From Coxiella-like endosymbiont (lineage in GTDB: Bacteria > Pseudomonadota > Gammaproteobacteria > Coxiellales > Coxiellaceae), in assembly GCF_002871095.1 (NCBI RefSeq), contig NZ_NSHJ01000083.1, positions 1 to 47,462 of the forward strand: a stretch of DNA of 47,462 nt, in the 5' to 3' direction. Both the position numbers and the translations under genes were made by a program. Below, one piece after another: positions 1 through 9,952 of this stretch (within the stretch, counting starts at the first letter, position 1; every line of letters starts with the position of its first letter). The notes beneath the pieces are model-generated. The model was not told the DNA's origin. It saw only the letters and a program-made list of their open reading frames with translations, and made no database searches.

Positions 1-2743
1 CGACTTGCCCCCCCCCATCACCCCCTTCCCGACCCATATCGATTATCCAATCAGCTACTTTGATAACATCGAGATTATGTTCGATGATGACAATAGTATT
101 ACCATCATCGCGGAGTCGGTAAAGCACTTCCAATAAATTTACAATATCATGAAAATGCAGTCCAGTTGTGGGCTCATCTAATAAATATAACGTACGACCA
201 GTTGCTCGTTTTGATAATTCACGTGACAATTTAATTCGTTGTGCTTCCCCACCTGATAAAGTTGTTGCACTTTGTCCTAAAGTAGTATAAGAAATACCCA
301 CATCTATCAGTGTTTGTAATTTTCGTTCAAGCACAGGGATTGCACCAAAAAATTCACGTGCCTCTTCAACCGTCATTTGCAGCACATCATAAATATTTTT
401 TTGTTTATACTCGATCTCTAAAGTTTCACGGTTATATCGTTTTCCTTTGCAAACATCACAAACAACATAAATATCAGCTAAAAAATGCATTTCCACTTTA
501 ATAACACCATCGCCTTCACAGGCTTCGCAACGACCACCTTTTACATTGAAACTAAATCGGCCTGGCGAATAGCCTCGTGCACGTGCTTCTTGTGTACCTG
601 AAAATAATTCGCGAATCGGTGTAAAAACACCCGTATAAGTTGCCGGATTCGATCGTGGCGTTCGACCAATAGGGCTTTGATCGATCTCTACAATTTTATC
701 TAAATATTCTAACCCTTTTATTGATTTATAGGGACCCATAGGTCGTTGCGTACCACCATTTAATCGTGAAACAATAATAGAATAAAGTGTATCGCTAATG
801 AGGCTTGATTTTCCTGAACCTGACACTCCTGTTACACAAGTCATAAGACCAATTGGAATATTAACATTCACATTTTTTAAATTATTACAGGTGGCACCTT
901 TTAACGAAATAAACTGTCCCATATTTGATCTACGTTTTTTTGGAACTGGAATTCTACTTTTCCCTGATAAATAACGTCCCGTTAATGAACAGGGATTATT
1001 CATAATTTCAACAGGGGTACCTTGGGCAACAATCTTTCCTCCGTGAACCCCAGCGCCTGGTCCAATGTCAACAACATAATCCGCCGTACGAATAGCTTCT
1101 TCATCATGCTCCACTACAATAACCGAATTTCCCAAGTCACGTAGATGTTTTAATGTATCTAATAATCGTTGATTATCTCGTTGGTGTAAGCCAATCGACG
1201 GTTCATCTAAAATATACATTACGCCTACTAATCCAGAACCAATTTGACTTGCTAATCGGATACGTTGTGCTTCCCCACCTGATAGAGTTTCTGCGCTTCG
1301 GGCTAAATTTAAATAATTGAGGCCAACGTTTACTAAAAATCCAAGCCGAACATTAACTTCTTTTAATATTTTTTCTGCAATCGTTCCCCGGTACCCTTCT
1401 AACTTTAGCGATTGAAAAAATTGGAGGGTCTCACCAACGGACATCGCCGTAATTTCAGGAAGATTTTTATTGTTTATAAAAACATGTTGCGCTTCTGTTC
1501 GTAAACGAGTTCCTCCACAGGATTCACATTCATGCACACTTAAATACTTCGCTAATTCTTCTTGTACCGCCTGTGATTCTGTTTCTCGATATCGGCATTC
1601 CATGATAGGTATGACACCTTCAAAAGCATATTTCCGTCTAATCTCTTTACCTTCATGCGAAGGAAGGTAAAAAGTAATGATTTCATTCCCACTTCCATAC
1701 AATAATTTATTTTTAATTGATTTTGGCAATTGGTAATAAGGAGTATCCATATCAAAACCATAGTGATCGGCTAAGGAAGTCAGCAATTGATGATAATATA
1801 AATTACGACGATCCCATCCACGAATAGCACCATCAGCAAGACTAATTTTTTTGTTGTGAATTACCTTTTCATGATCAAAATATTGCTTAACACCTAATCC
1901 ATCACACGTTGGACACGCGCCCATAGGGTTATTAAAAGAAAATAATCTCGGTTCTAATTCTTCTAAACTATAACCACAGTCAGGACAGGCATAACGAGAG
2001 GAAAAAGTACGCTCTTCAATTTGTTGATTATTTAAAGGAGCTACTATAGCTAACCCCTCCGATAAACGTATCGCAGTTTCGAAAGATTCTGCTAAACGTT
2101 GTTGTACATCTGGTCGGACTTTAACACGATCAATTACTACTTCAATAGTATGCTTTTTACGCAAACTTAATTTGGGCACTTTATCTAAAGTCACCAATTC
2201 ACCATCAATTCGCACCCGAATGAATCCTTGGGTTCTAAATTGCTCAATAAGCTGGATATGCTCACCCTTACGCTCTCGAACAACAGGAGCTAATATCATG
2301 ATAGGTGTTCCTTCTGGTATTGCTAAAACCGCATCTACCATCTGGCTTATGGTTTGTGCTTGCAAAGGATGATGATGCTTTGGACAACAAGGCTGACCAA
2401 CCCGAGCATATAACAATCGTAAATAATCATAAATTTCTGTAATTGTACCTACAGTAGAACGGGGATTATGTGAGGCCGCTTTTTGTTCGATGGCAATTGC
2501 CGGGGAAAGTCCTTCAATCACATCTACCTCCGGTTTTTCCATCATTGATAAAAATTGACGGGCGTAAGCTGATAATGACTCAACATATCGTCGTTGACCC
2601 TCTGCATAAAGAGTATCAAACGCCAGAGAAGACTTTCCTGACCCCGAAAGACCCGTAATGACAATTAATTGATTTCGCGGCAGGTCAAGATCAATATTTT
2701 TTAGATTATGTGTCCGAACACCGCGTAACTGGATATGGCTCAT
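1..2743 (-). CDS. uvrA: UvrA, excinuclease ABC subunit A (3' end outside window)
   Basis: ATPase that finds DNA lesions and loads UvrB in nucleotide excision repair. The frame is open from the ATG at 2743 to the window edge, giving 914 codons; the family is about 940-950 residues, so roughly the last 30 are outside. Visible in order: first Walker A GLSGSGKS near residue 31, a zinc module CPDC...CPTC (second pair C277/C280), first ABC signature [12 protein letters not shown] at about 487, second Walker A GVSGSGKS at 639-646, the second zinc module (CEAC...CDVC), and second signature [12 protein letters not shown] at about 829. I checked the frame at positions 1918, 1279 and 253; all agree, so there is no net frameshift. 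The last codons include a run of nine G (positions 8-16 on the given strand) encoding glycines. Confidence 0.97.
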   Translation of the reverse strand, partial: MSHIQLRGVRTHNLKNIDLDLPRNQLIVITGLSGSGKSSLAFDTLYAEGQRRYVESLSAYARQFLSMMEKPEVDVIEGLSPAIAIEQKAASHNPRSTVGTITEIYDYLRLLYARVGQPCCPKHHHPLQAQTISQMVDAVLAIPEGTPIMILAPVVRERKGEHIQLIEQFRTQGFIRVRIDGELVTLDKVPKLSLRKKHTIEVVIDRVKVRPDVQQRLAESFETAIRLSEGLAIVAPLNNQQIEERTFSSRYACPDCGYSLEELEPRLFSFNNPMGACPTCDGLGVKQYFDHEKVIHNKKISLADGAIRGWDRRNLYYHQLLTSLADHYGFDMDTPYYQLPKSIKNKLLYGSGNEIITFYLPSHEGKEIRRKYAFEGVIPIMECRYRETESQAVQEELAKYLSVHECESCGGTRLRTEAQHVFINNKNLPEITAMSVGETLQFFQSLKLEGYRGTIAEKILKEVNVRLGFLVNVGLNYLNLARSAETLSGGEAQRIRLASQIGSGLVGVMYILDEPSIGLHQRDNQRLLDTLKHLRDLGNSVIVVEHDEEAIRTADYVVDIGPGAGVHGGKIVAQGTPVEIMNNPCSLTGRYLSGKSRIPVPKKRRSNMGQFISLKGATCNNLKNVNVNIPIGLMTCVTGVSGSGKSSLISDTLYSIIVSRLNGGTQRPMGPYKSIKGLEYLDKIVEIDQSPIGRTPRSNPATYTGVFTPIRELFSGTQEARARGYSPGRFSFNVKGGRCEACEGDGVIKVEMHFLADIYVVCDVCKGKRYNRETLEIEYKQKNIYDVLQMTVEEAREFFGAIPVLERKLQTLIDVGISYTTLGQSATTLSGGEAQRIKLSRELSKRATGRTLYLLDEPTTGLHFHDIVNLLEVLYRLRDDGNTIVIIEHNLDVIKVADWIIDMGREGGDGGGQV

Positions 2744-2752
2744 AAGACCAGT

Positions 2753-2758
2753 ATTATA
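2753..2758 (-). promoter_or_regulatory. Possible -10 box of uvrA
   Basis: A perfect TATAAT lies ten bases upstream of the uvrA ATG on the minus strand. No convincing -35 hexamer is seen at 16-18 bases. If used, transcription would start only a few bases before the ATG, giving a nearly leaderless mRNA; no Shine-Dalgarno sequence is visible in that gap. Tentative, because TATAAT arises often by chance in AT-rich DNA. Confidence 0.35.
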
Positions 2759-3170
2759 CAATAGTATCCGCGATAAGCGAAACCTATGCCAAGCAATGAA
2801 GCCCTTCTTTATAGAAGACATACAAATTTGTTAAATTCTATGATGAACACTGATCATTAACGCAATCTATCATTACTAGGATATGTGTTAAAGCTTGTTC
2901 CCCCTTCAATAAAGCGGGCAATGCTTTTTATAAGCACAAAAGCTATATAGCTCCAATAAAACTGATTGATACTGGAGAAGGGGAAAGAAAATAAAGACAG
3001 AAGAGGAAGAGAAGGGTATAATAGAAGGTTAGTATTTACATACTAATAGCTTTGTAAACTAATGTTAGATGGTGTATATAACACTGTGTGTTGAGGATCA
3101 TAAAAAGTAGCTTCCTCTGTGCCAACCCTGTAATCTCCTTGTTAAAGGGAAATGAATTAGAATATACACT

Positions 3171-3216
3171 ATGATCAAAATTAAGCATATTATATGATCA
3201 AAATTAAGCATATTAT
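3171..3216. repeat. Exact 23-bp tandem duplication
   Basis: Two adjacent identical 23-base units beginning ATGATCAAAATTAAGC occupy 3171-3193 and 3194-3216. There is no third copy. It belongs to a recurrent class of two-copy short duplications in this window. Confidence 0.95.
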
Positions 3217-3827
3217 TTTAATGTATTTATCCCTTGAAAAGGGATACTTTAAATCTTAAAAAGATGAAGAAATAGGATAACCTAGAGATTACAAAAAAAT
3301 CAGTAAAAACTGTATCTAAATAATACTAAAACTAGAAAAAATCAAACATTGATTATATAATCATCACAAAAAACATCACAAAAAAATTTAATTTTATTTA
3401 AACATAATAGAGGGATGTTTAAAACATATCCCTAAATAGTTTATCTTGGATTTAAAACTAAGAATCTTAAAATCTTAAGAGAACTACCACTGCTTCTTTT
3501 AACTTGGCCACTAAACTAACTTAAGAATAAAATATGGCAAACAATATATATAGATACTCATAATGCTTTCCAGACACAGTAGAAATGCTGTTCTATAATT
3601 TATGGGAGTATCATCAATATCAGAAACTTAAAAACTCAATATGATAGACTGAAAAATTATTCTTATCACAAATCAAGACATTGTCGAAAAAATAAGTAAA
3701 ATTATTGTTAAGGAGCAGCGCTTCACTTTATTTTAATGAAGTATTCCTAATTGAAAGGCTGGAATAATCTCACCACCCAAGTCTACTTTCCTGCTTAGTA
3801 TCCAGAAACAGTCAGTAAACTCATTTT

Positions 3828-3855
3828 AATTACTACTAAGAAATTACTACTAAGA
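3828..3855. repeat. Exact 14-bp tandem duplication
   Basis: The unit AATTACTACTAAGA is present twice head to tail (3828-3841, 3842-3855) in the uvrA-yajR desert. Confidence 0.9.
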
Positions 3856-4636
3856 AAAGTAAAAAGGACTAGAAAGATATCAACTTTACGTAATAGACCT
3901 TAATACAAATAAAAAATAACTAACTTAAAATACTAAAAAATACTATTTGATCAAATGAAACCTAACCTTATACCCTCTGCATAAAATGGAGAAACTATTC
4001 TTAAATGGTTCCTAAATTCAAAAAATCACATCCTCTCAGTTGATACTTCCCCAAAGAAAATTAATTAATCAAAAACTACTAACATCTACAGTCCCAATAT
4101 TCATTTAATTTTATTAAACATTCAACATTCCAAATTAATGATTCATAGGCATCAAAGTATCTATGTTCCATAAAACAATATGGTAATTCTAAAAAATAAA
4201 ATATCTAGAACTATTTTGATGATGATCGAAGATGGCAAATATTTATCATCAATTGAAAGAATATAAACTATTTTTTTAGTATATAGTATACTGATTCAAT
4301 TGTGTGTTTAGGGGGGGATATTTTTTGGATAAATAGATTATTATTATCTTAATAAAGCAATAATGACTAATTATCGATTAAATTAATAATTATATCTCTT
4401 ATTATAATAATTTTTATCATGATATAATAACATTGATCATGTTCGAACAATTAACGTTTCTTAAATTTAGAGGTCTTTTTATATTTAGATTTAATATTCA
4501 GTATGGAAGACCTTACCTATCCAAGAAGAAACGGGAAATTATAGTTTCAAAAGTCGAAGAAAATATAGCTTTACGCTTTTTTATTCTCATGTATAATTTA
4601 CTGCGTAACAGGAAACACACATCGGTCGAGTACTCA

Positions 4637-4654
4637 TTCCTCTTTTGAGAGGAA
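4637..4654. other. Hairpin, 7-bp stem
   Basis: TTCCTCT (4637-4643) pairs with AGAGGAA (4648-4654) across a 4-base loop. No T tract follows on either strand, so it is not a standard intrinsic terminator. It lies between the desert and the inverted yajR fragment; function unknown. Confidence 0.55.
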
Positions 4655-4685
4655 CAATCATAAACTTACTTAGGAGTAATATAAC

Positions 4686-4723
4686 AGTGCAGCAAGTATA
4701 CTTCCAACGCCGAGCAATATAGG
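4686..4723 (-). repeat. Inverted partial copy of yajR (matches 5025-5063)
   Basis: Read on the minus strand, 38 bases here match 39 bases inside yajR (5025-5063) at 36 aligned positions, with one gap and two substitutions. The core TATTGCTCGG-x-GTTGGAAGT continues through TATACTTGCTGC. Similarity stops abruptly at both ends. The copy lies about 65 bases upstream of the yajR start, where its promoter would be expected. It is either the scar of a small inverted duplication or a relic of a second, divergent transporter gene; the abrupt ends favour the former. Confidence 0.85.
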
Positions 4724-4788
4724 TTATCAAGCTCCTCGTTTAAAGGTACAATAAGATTTTTTAAAACTACGCATCTTTATTTTTTTAT

Positions 4789-6171
4789 ATGTATACGAAA
4801 GTACAAACTACAGTAACTTCCTTAGCCGCTATTATGGCTTTTCGGATGCTTGGATTATTTATGCTCCTCCCAGTATTTTCTCTTTATACCAACCAAATAC
4901 CTTTTGCTACACCAGCCCTTATTGGGATAGCAATTGGTATCTATGGACTTCTACAAGCATGTTTTCAAATCCCCTTTGGGATTCTCTCTGATCATATTGG
5001 GCGTAAGCCTGTTATCACTGCAGGCCTAATATTGCTCGGAGTTGGAAGTATACTTGCTGCCCTATCGCATTCCATTTATGGTATTATCATTGGTCGAGCT
5101 CTTCAGGGTGCCGGGGCAATTGGGAGTACTATTCTGGCCATGATCGCTGATGTGACTCATGATGAAGACCGCAGTAAAGCTATGGTACTAGTGGGAATAG
5201 TAATTGGATTTTCGTTTGCTATCGCCCTTATTATTGGCTCGATCATTAACCCATGGTTTCACATTAGAGGCATCTTTTGGACGACCGTAATTTTTGCAAT
5301 GGTAGGAATTATTCTTCTCCATACTATAGTGCTAACTCCCCCTCAACCACTACTCCTCCATCATGAAGTACAATCCGAGTTAGAGTATTTTAAAAACGTC
5401 ATCCGCAGTAATTCCCTTTTACGCTTGGATTTTGGTATCTTTGCTCTTCATTGTATTTTAACAGCAATGTTTATTAGTATTCCTATCATTATAAGCCGGA
5501 TAATTAATCTTACCCAATATGAGCAAGTATTTCTTTATCTCATTATATTATTATTTACTTTTATAATAGCCATACCCCTGATTATTATTTCTGAAAAAAA
5601 ACGTCAACTTAAGTGGTTTTTTATTAGTGCTATCATTCTTCTAATAGTTTGTCAATTTTTATTAATAGCTTTTCACCGCTCAATCATTGAAATTGGAATC
5701 ATCTTATTTCTTTTTTTCAGTGCTTTTACTTTATTAGAAGCCACCCTCCCCTCATTAATTTCAAAGATTGCCCCGATTCGTCAAAAAGGCACAGCCCTTG
5801 GAATTTATTCTTCTGCCCAATTTTTTGGTATTTTCTTGGGTGGCAGCTTAGGAGGATGGATTTTAGGTCACTTCCAGTGGATAGGTGTATTTATTTTTTG
5901 CGCCATTATTGGGTTACTATGGTTAGTACTAGCAATGACCATGCAAAATCCCCCTTATTTTTCTACAGTTATCATAAAACTAGATGATTATTTAAAACAA
6001 AATCTTTCCTCTTTGAAAGAAAATCTCCATATCATTCCTGGTATTTCTGAAGCAGAAATCTTGACTCATGAAAATTTAATTTATCTTAAAATTGATAAAA
6101 AAATAATTACCGAAGAGGAATTGCGAAAACGAATTAGAGAGAGTAACCTAAACGTAACTAGGAACTATTAA
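4789..6171 (+). CDS. yajR: YajR-like MFS transporter with C-terminal YAM-type domain
   Basis: Inner-membrane major facilitator transporter, probably proton-coupled; the substrate of the YajR family is not established. The 460-residue product has about 12 hydrophobic segments. Motif A, GILSDHIGRKP, is at residues 64-74 and GRALQGAGAIGS follows. After the last membrane segment a soluble tail of about 75 residues (from about 385) resembles the ferredoxin-like YAM domain of E. coli YajR (454 residues), and collinear similarity to YajR is clear. The ATG at 4789 fits the family N-terminus, but no Shine-Dalgarno is visible before it and the upstream DNA is rearranged (inverted fragment 4686-4723), so expression may be weakened. 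ssb follows 53 bases downstream on the same strand. Confidence 0.88.
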   Translation: MYTKVQTTVTSLAAIMAFRMLGLFMLLPVFSLYTNQIPFATPALIGIAIGIYGLLQACFQIPFGILSDHIGRKPVITAGLILLGVGSILAALSHSIYGIIIGRALQGAGAIGSTILAMIADVTHDEDRSKAMVLVGIVIGFSFAIALIIGSIINPWFHIRGIFWTTVIFAMVGIILLHTIVLTPPQPLLLHHEVQSELEYFKNVIRSNSLLRLDFGIFALHCILTAMFISIPIIISRIINLTQYEQVFLYLIILLFTFIIAIPLIIISEKKRQLKWFFISAIILLIVCQFLLIAFHRSIIEIGIILFLFFSAFTLLEATLPSLISKIAPIRQKGTALGIYSSAQFFGIFLGGSLGGWILGHFQWIGVFIFCAIIGLLWLVLAMTMQNPPYFSTVIIKLDDYLKQNLSSLKENLHIIPGISEAEILTHENLIYLKIDKKIITEEELRKRIRESNLNVTRNY

Positions 6172-6224
6172 AGTCAGTCGAGATTGGCTGTATTTAAGAT
6201 TTAAAAACTTAGGAGACTTTTGTA

Positions 6225-6701
6225 ATGGCTAGAGGTGTAAATAAAGTTATTCTAATTGGAAATTTAGGTCAAGACCCTGAAGTGCGTTATACGCCTAACG
6301 GTAACGCTGTTGCGAATGTAACATTAGCTACAAGCACAACCTGGCGTGATAAACAAACTGGTGAATTGCAAGAACGTACAGAATGGCATCGAATTGCATT
6401 TTTTAATCGTTTAGCTGAAATTGTGGGGGAATACTTACGTAAAGGTTCAAAAGTGTATATAGAAGGGAGTTTACGGACACGTAAATGGCAAGATAAAAAA
6501 AATGGTGCCGATCGCTATACTACTGAAATTATTGCAAATGAAATGCACATGCTAGATAACCGCAGTGGTAGTAACTACTATGAAAATCAAGAAAGGAGTG
6601 CTTACAAACCAACTAATGTGGTAGAAAATCAACCTACTACCGCATTATCTAATCAGGATAGTTCTTACCCCCCTGATCTAGAAGATGATATTCCTTTCTA
6701 A
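6225..6701 (+). CDS. ssb: Single-stranded DNA-binding protein SSB
   Basis: Coats single-stranded DNA during replication, repair and recombination and recruits partners through its C-terminal tip. The product has 158 residues. The OB fold spans about 1-110 and keeps the base-stacking positions known from E. coli SSB: W40, W54, F60 and W88, with H55. A polar, disordered linker rich in N, Q and S runs from about 111 to 150. The acidic tip ends DDIPF (154-158). A good AGGAG lies nine bases before the ATG. It sits close to uvrA as in many gammaproteobacteria, with yajR between them. Confidence 0.97.
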   Translation: MARGVNKVILIGNLGQDPEVRYTPNGNAVANVTLATSTTWRDKQTGELQERTEWHRIAFFNRLAEIVGEYLRKGSKVYIEGSLRTRKWQDKKNGADRYTTEIIANEMHMLDNRSGSNYYENQERSAYKPTNVVENQPTTALSNQDSSYPPDLEDDIPF

Positions 6702-7049
6702 ATAGGAAAAACAACCTTTTATTTTAAAAAATTAATTTAGCGTAGGCTTTTGCTCCTCCTTGAGCAGTTTAATACATTCAACTCTCGGCTCATCTGGTAT
6801 AAAACAAGCCAAATTTGAATCTTTATATGCAAAATTGGTGAAGCCACCTCCACTCCAATATATAGTGTTGGTTTTCTTGCTCTCAGTTTACTTAGTTTCA
6901 GGGAGATGATTAAACTTTAAGTATAAATGATTATTAGAAGAAATTTTTCTTTACCCTGTTATTGCGGACGATAATACGCTTTATAGAAAATAATACATTC
7001 AATTTTTTTAAAACTCTTCTATATATATTGAGCTCACCCATAAGTCTAT

Positions 7050-7096
7050 CTTAAAGATAAAGCGCTCTATCCTTAAAGATAAAGCGCTCTATCTTT
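7050..7096. repeat. 22-bp tandem duplication with a near-perfect dyad
   Basis: CTTAAAGATAAAGCGCTCTAT plus C is present twice, at 7050-7071 and 7072-7093. The second copy lies in an almost perfect 22-bp inverted repeat at 7075-7096 (AAAGATAAAGC paired with GCTCTATCTTT, 10 of 11 pairs). TATCTT-A-AAGATA is a further dyad at 7047-7059. Possible cruciform, operator or RNA structure; function unknown. Confidence 0.85.
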
Positions 7097-7226
7097 GCGA
7101 AAAATAGTATACAGAAAGTTAGAAATATAGTTGTAGAAAAAAGGAGGAACAAATTTTATTTCATTAATTATGACACGCCCTAATGCTATTTAAACTTTAA
7201 GGTTTTGAGAAAGCCTGCAAGAGATA

Positions 7227-7269
7227 CCGCGCGCGCCGCGCAACCACGAGCTTCGTTTAAAAAACGAAG
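7227..7269. other. G/C-only island followed by a hairpin
   Basis: Positions 7227-7241 are 15 consecutive G or C bases (CCGCGCGCGCCGCGC) in otherwise very AT-rich DNA. Ten bases further on, CTTCGTTT (7251-7258) pairs with AAACGAAG (7262-7269) around a 3-base loop. On the plus strand a short T run (7279-7284) follows nine bases later. It may be a remnant of a structured RNA or a terminator; I cannot assign it. Confidence 0.5.
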
Positions 7270-7571
7270 ATATGTGCTTTTTTATTGAATTTCCTCTCAA
7301 ATTACCGCTTGAATTAATTTAAAAAATAGCTAATTTAGCTTCCTCTTAATTAATTAAAACGGTTACGTTATCAATTAATTTTATAATATATTTTTTTGAC
7401 TTAAACGTACTGTTATTGTAGCAATCTAAAAAAACAGTAGCGATAATTAAAAAATAGAGATAACTCATTAATCATCGGCGAGTTAACTATTTAAAGATCG
7501 TAAAACGATTATTAGCACTCCTGATTGACTTAAACTCTCAGGAAATAAAGTATAGGATACGAATTTCTGTC

Positions 7572-7611
7572 GATTCTAATGAATATTTCGTATTTCTACT
7601 AAATTAGAATC
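7572..7611. repeat. 9-bp inverted repeat downstream of fabV
   Basis: GATTCTAAT (7572-7580) and ATTAGAATC (7603-7611) are exact inverted copies separated by 22 bases. They sit 15 bases beyond the fabV stop and could form a stem in its 3' untranslated region. No clear T tract, so termination is only a guess. Confidence 0.6.
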
Positions 7612-7625
7612 TATATCTAAGCATT

Positions 7626-8836
7626 TTAAATCGATATATTAGTTTTTTTAGAAGGAATAGCAACATTGATATCCACATCTTTATCATAATCAATACAGCT
7701 TAAACCAAACCCAAATAATTTATAAAAATCTTTACGATATCCCACAATATCAGAAATTTGTTCGACATTTTCGCTTTTAATTAATTGCCATAATTTTTTC
7801 ACTTCAGCTTGAACGTCATTACGCATTTCCCATCGTCTATGCGAATACGACCTTCTTCATCCCTGAGATCACTACTATGATATAAATGTTTACTAAATAA
7901 CCGCCACATCTGCTGGATACAGCCTTCGTGCAAATTTTTTTCCTTCATAACTTTATAAAGCAATGAAATGTAAAGAGGGACCACCGGTATAGCAGCACTG
8001 GCTTGCGTCACCAAAGCTTTATTCACAGAAATAATGGCTTCTCCTTCTAGTTTCGATTTTAAAAGAAAATTTAATTTTTTACCTGTTTTTTCTAAATGAA
8101 GTTTTGCTCTTCCAATGGTGCCATTACGATAAATCATATGTGTTATTTCAGGGCCAATATACGTAAAAGCAACCGTTTTAATTCCTTTTGCTAAACAATT
8201 ATTTTCTAATAAAGCACTTATCCACAAAGCCCAATCATCACCACCCATAACTGCTTCTGTATCGTAGATTTCTTTTTCAGTCGCAGGCTCAAGAATCACT
8301 TCGCTTACCTCACCCGTCATAATATTCACTGTTTTATTTCGATAGGACTGCCCAATAGGTTTCAATACAGACTTAAAAATTTCGTGAGTATTCGGGTGAA
8401 TACGGTATGAAGAGGCAATACTATAAATAATTAAATCAACCTCACTTTGCCAATCTTGTTGAATTAACTCAATGGTTTTTTGTTTTATTTCGTCTGAAAA
8501 CGCATCACCATTAATGCTTTTAGCATATAATGCTATTGCGTGGGCAGCCTTTTCAAAGGCTGCTATATTATACCATCCTGGAGAAGCGGTTCGTTTTTCA
8601 GTAGCCGATTTTTCAAAAAAAACACCGATCGTTTTAGCACTTGCACCAAAAGCAGCTACAATGCGACTTGCTAAACCAAAACCGGTAGAAGCACCAATAA
8701 TTAAAACTTTTTTGGGGGCATTAGAAAGATGCGTTTGTTTTTTTACATAATCAATCCATTTTCTTACACGTTCTTCACACCCCGTTGGATGAGCGGTTGT
8801 ACAAATAAAACCACGAATTTTGGGAACGACAATCAT
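7626..8836 (-). pseudogene. fabV: FabV enoyl-ACP reductase, one-base frameshift near 3' end
   Basis: FabV is the NADH-dependent enoyl-ACP reductase of the last step of fatty-acid elongation. From the ATG at 8836 the frame carries the nucleotide-binding motif GASTGFG (residues 48-54) and the active-site pair Y236-x8-K245 within IYRNGTIGRAK. It reaches RIRIDD at about residue 332, then runs into 13 non-homologous residues and a stop at 7799. The missing C-terminal part (WEMRNDVQ... to GYRKDF and LFGFGLSCIDY) is intact in the next frame from about 7830 to 7626. Restoring one base near 7832, turning GAT-GGG into GAT-TGG, rejoins a protein of about 400 residues, the normal length. Either a recent inactivating deletion, an assembly error or recoding. 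A ribosome-binding sequence AAGGGGAAG precedes the ATG. Confidence 0.9.
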
Positions 8837-8863
8837 AAAGCTTCCCCTTTTATATTTTTATCT

Positions 8864-8881
8864 CAGTCTTGGATAAGACTG
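8864..8881. promoter_or_regulatory. Dyad upstream of fabV
   Basis: CAGTCTT (8864-8870) and AAGACTG (8875-8881) form a perfect 7-bp inverted repeat around four bases, about 28 bases upstream of the fabV start. A TATAAA at 8847-8852 lies between it and the ATG, so the dyad falls in the promoter. It could be an operator for fatty-acid control or an mRNA hairpin. No T tract follows. Confidence 0.5.
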
Positions 8882-9399
8882 TAACATGATTTTTAGATAA
8901 TTTAGAGTGAATATTTTAATAAAATCCTGTATTTAAAGCTACACTAAAAACTTCTAGTAAGCTTCTGGGCTCACTTTATTTTCTTAAGTAAATAAAATTA
9001 AAATTTAATAAATTGTAATTAAATGAGATACTTTATCTACGTTATTTCTTAATTATAAGCATCCTCTATTATTATTTAATCCAATGAATCTTTATTCGAA
9101 GCTTAATAAGCTATGAATCACTTTATATTCCCCCAATATCCCCAATCATGCTTAGTTAGCTCAAAAGTTCAATCAAGCTTTTCTTCAGCAACTCCAGCAC
9201 AAATATAAATAAGCAATATTTATAGATAAAAGATTGTAAATATCTTTAAAGCAACTTAATGCTTTTAGAGATTTTAATTCTCTTCACCTTTTATTTATTG
9301 TATTGTTTTATGTCAGTGAAGAAGGGTTAACAAAGTATATCGCATCCTAAACTAAGTAGGAAAAATGTAAAAAAGAAAGAATTATTTTTTATTAGTAGC

Positions 9400-9937
9400 T
9401 CTTTGAAGAAAAAATTAAGTTATACAGCTATTTTAGAGCTGTTATCTACATTGATTAATAAAAATCATCTACAGAAAAACAAAAATGGTTAGACGACGAG
9501 TATACGAAGGTCATTATGTAGCATGGCTTTATTTATGAAGGGAGATAATTCTGTCATTCTAGCAATGACATAACAGCTATCAAAAAATTAGGAAGAATTT
9601 TTACAGCATTTATTTTAATAAATGATATTTTAGACAAATTACTTAATGAACGATATTACGATAATTTAGCAAAAGATTTACACTTCTCTAGAGGCAAGAA
9701 ACGAATATAAAGCTTAAAAATAATAAATAATTTAGACATATGTCCTGTGCAAATAAAACTACTTATATAGTTTTTTATGAATTGCCTATTTGGAATTATA
9801 AGCATTTATTTGATAAAATAATCGTGTCAACGATGGTATTGTCCTCATAACAACACATGCTATTTTATCTTTTGATAAAGAATTTTATATTATTGAAAAT
9901 AGACGATACAAAAAGACAACCAATATAAAAAAACAGT
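9400..9937 (+). pseudogene. Decayed ABC-transporter ATPase, possibly CcmA
   Basis: Broken frames read in order like the second half of a small ABC ATPase. At 9549-9710 an open stretch ends LAKDL-HFSRGKKRI, then a stop, then SLKIINNL in the same frame; this resembles the signature LSxGQKRRISLAK. At 9833-9937 a frame reads DGIVLITTHAILSFDKEF, which matches the H-loop region; GG-V-LTTH is typical of CcmA, the haem-export ATPase of cytochrome c maturation. Signature and H-loop are about 54 codons apart, as expected. Walker B is unreadable, and Walker A should lie before 9485 but is not recognisable. At least three stops or shifts rule out function. ABC ATPase is likely, CcmA specifically a guess. 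Boundaries are approximate. Confidence 0.45.
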
Positions 9938-9952
9938 GACTAACTAGGTCGA

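Larger units (their letters stand above)
2744..4788. other. 2 kb AT-rich gene desert between uvrA and yajR
   Basis: No frame on either strand carries a recognisable protein. Stops are dense in all frames; the longest open stretch, 71 codons at 4433-4648, has no recognisable motif. The region holds exact tandem duplications (3171-3216, 3828-3855), a 7-bp-stem hairpin at 4637-4654, a run of seven G near 4311-4317 and an inverted fragment of yajR at 4686-4723. It should also hold the uvrA and yajR promoters. Likely decayed former coding DNA. Confidence 0.7.
6702..7625. other. 0.9 kb non-coding region between ssb and fabV
   Basis: No gene recognised. It separates the converging 3' ends of ssb (plus) and fabV (minus). 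It holds a short hairpin just after ssb (TGCTC at 6751-6755 with GAGCA at 6762-6766), a 22-bp tandem duplication with a large dyad (7050-7096), a 15-base G/C-only island (7227-7241), a hairpin (7251-7269) and a 9-bp inverted repeat beyond fabV (7572-7611). None is a clear terminator. Confidence 0.7.

Noticed and set aside
4433-4648. 71-codon open frame upstream of yajR
   Set aside because: No recognisable domain or ribosome-binding site, low-complexity F/I/K/L-rich product and position in a desert; the 3' part overlaps a hairpin. Probably chance.
7227-7269. GC-rich segment as a tRNA or small stable RNA remnant
   Set aside because: No T-arm consensus or cloverleaf can be made; kept only as an unassigned structured element.
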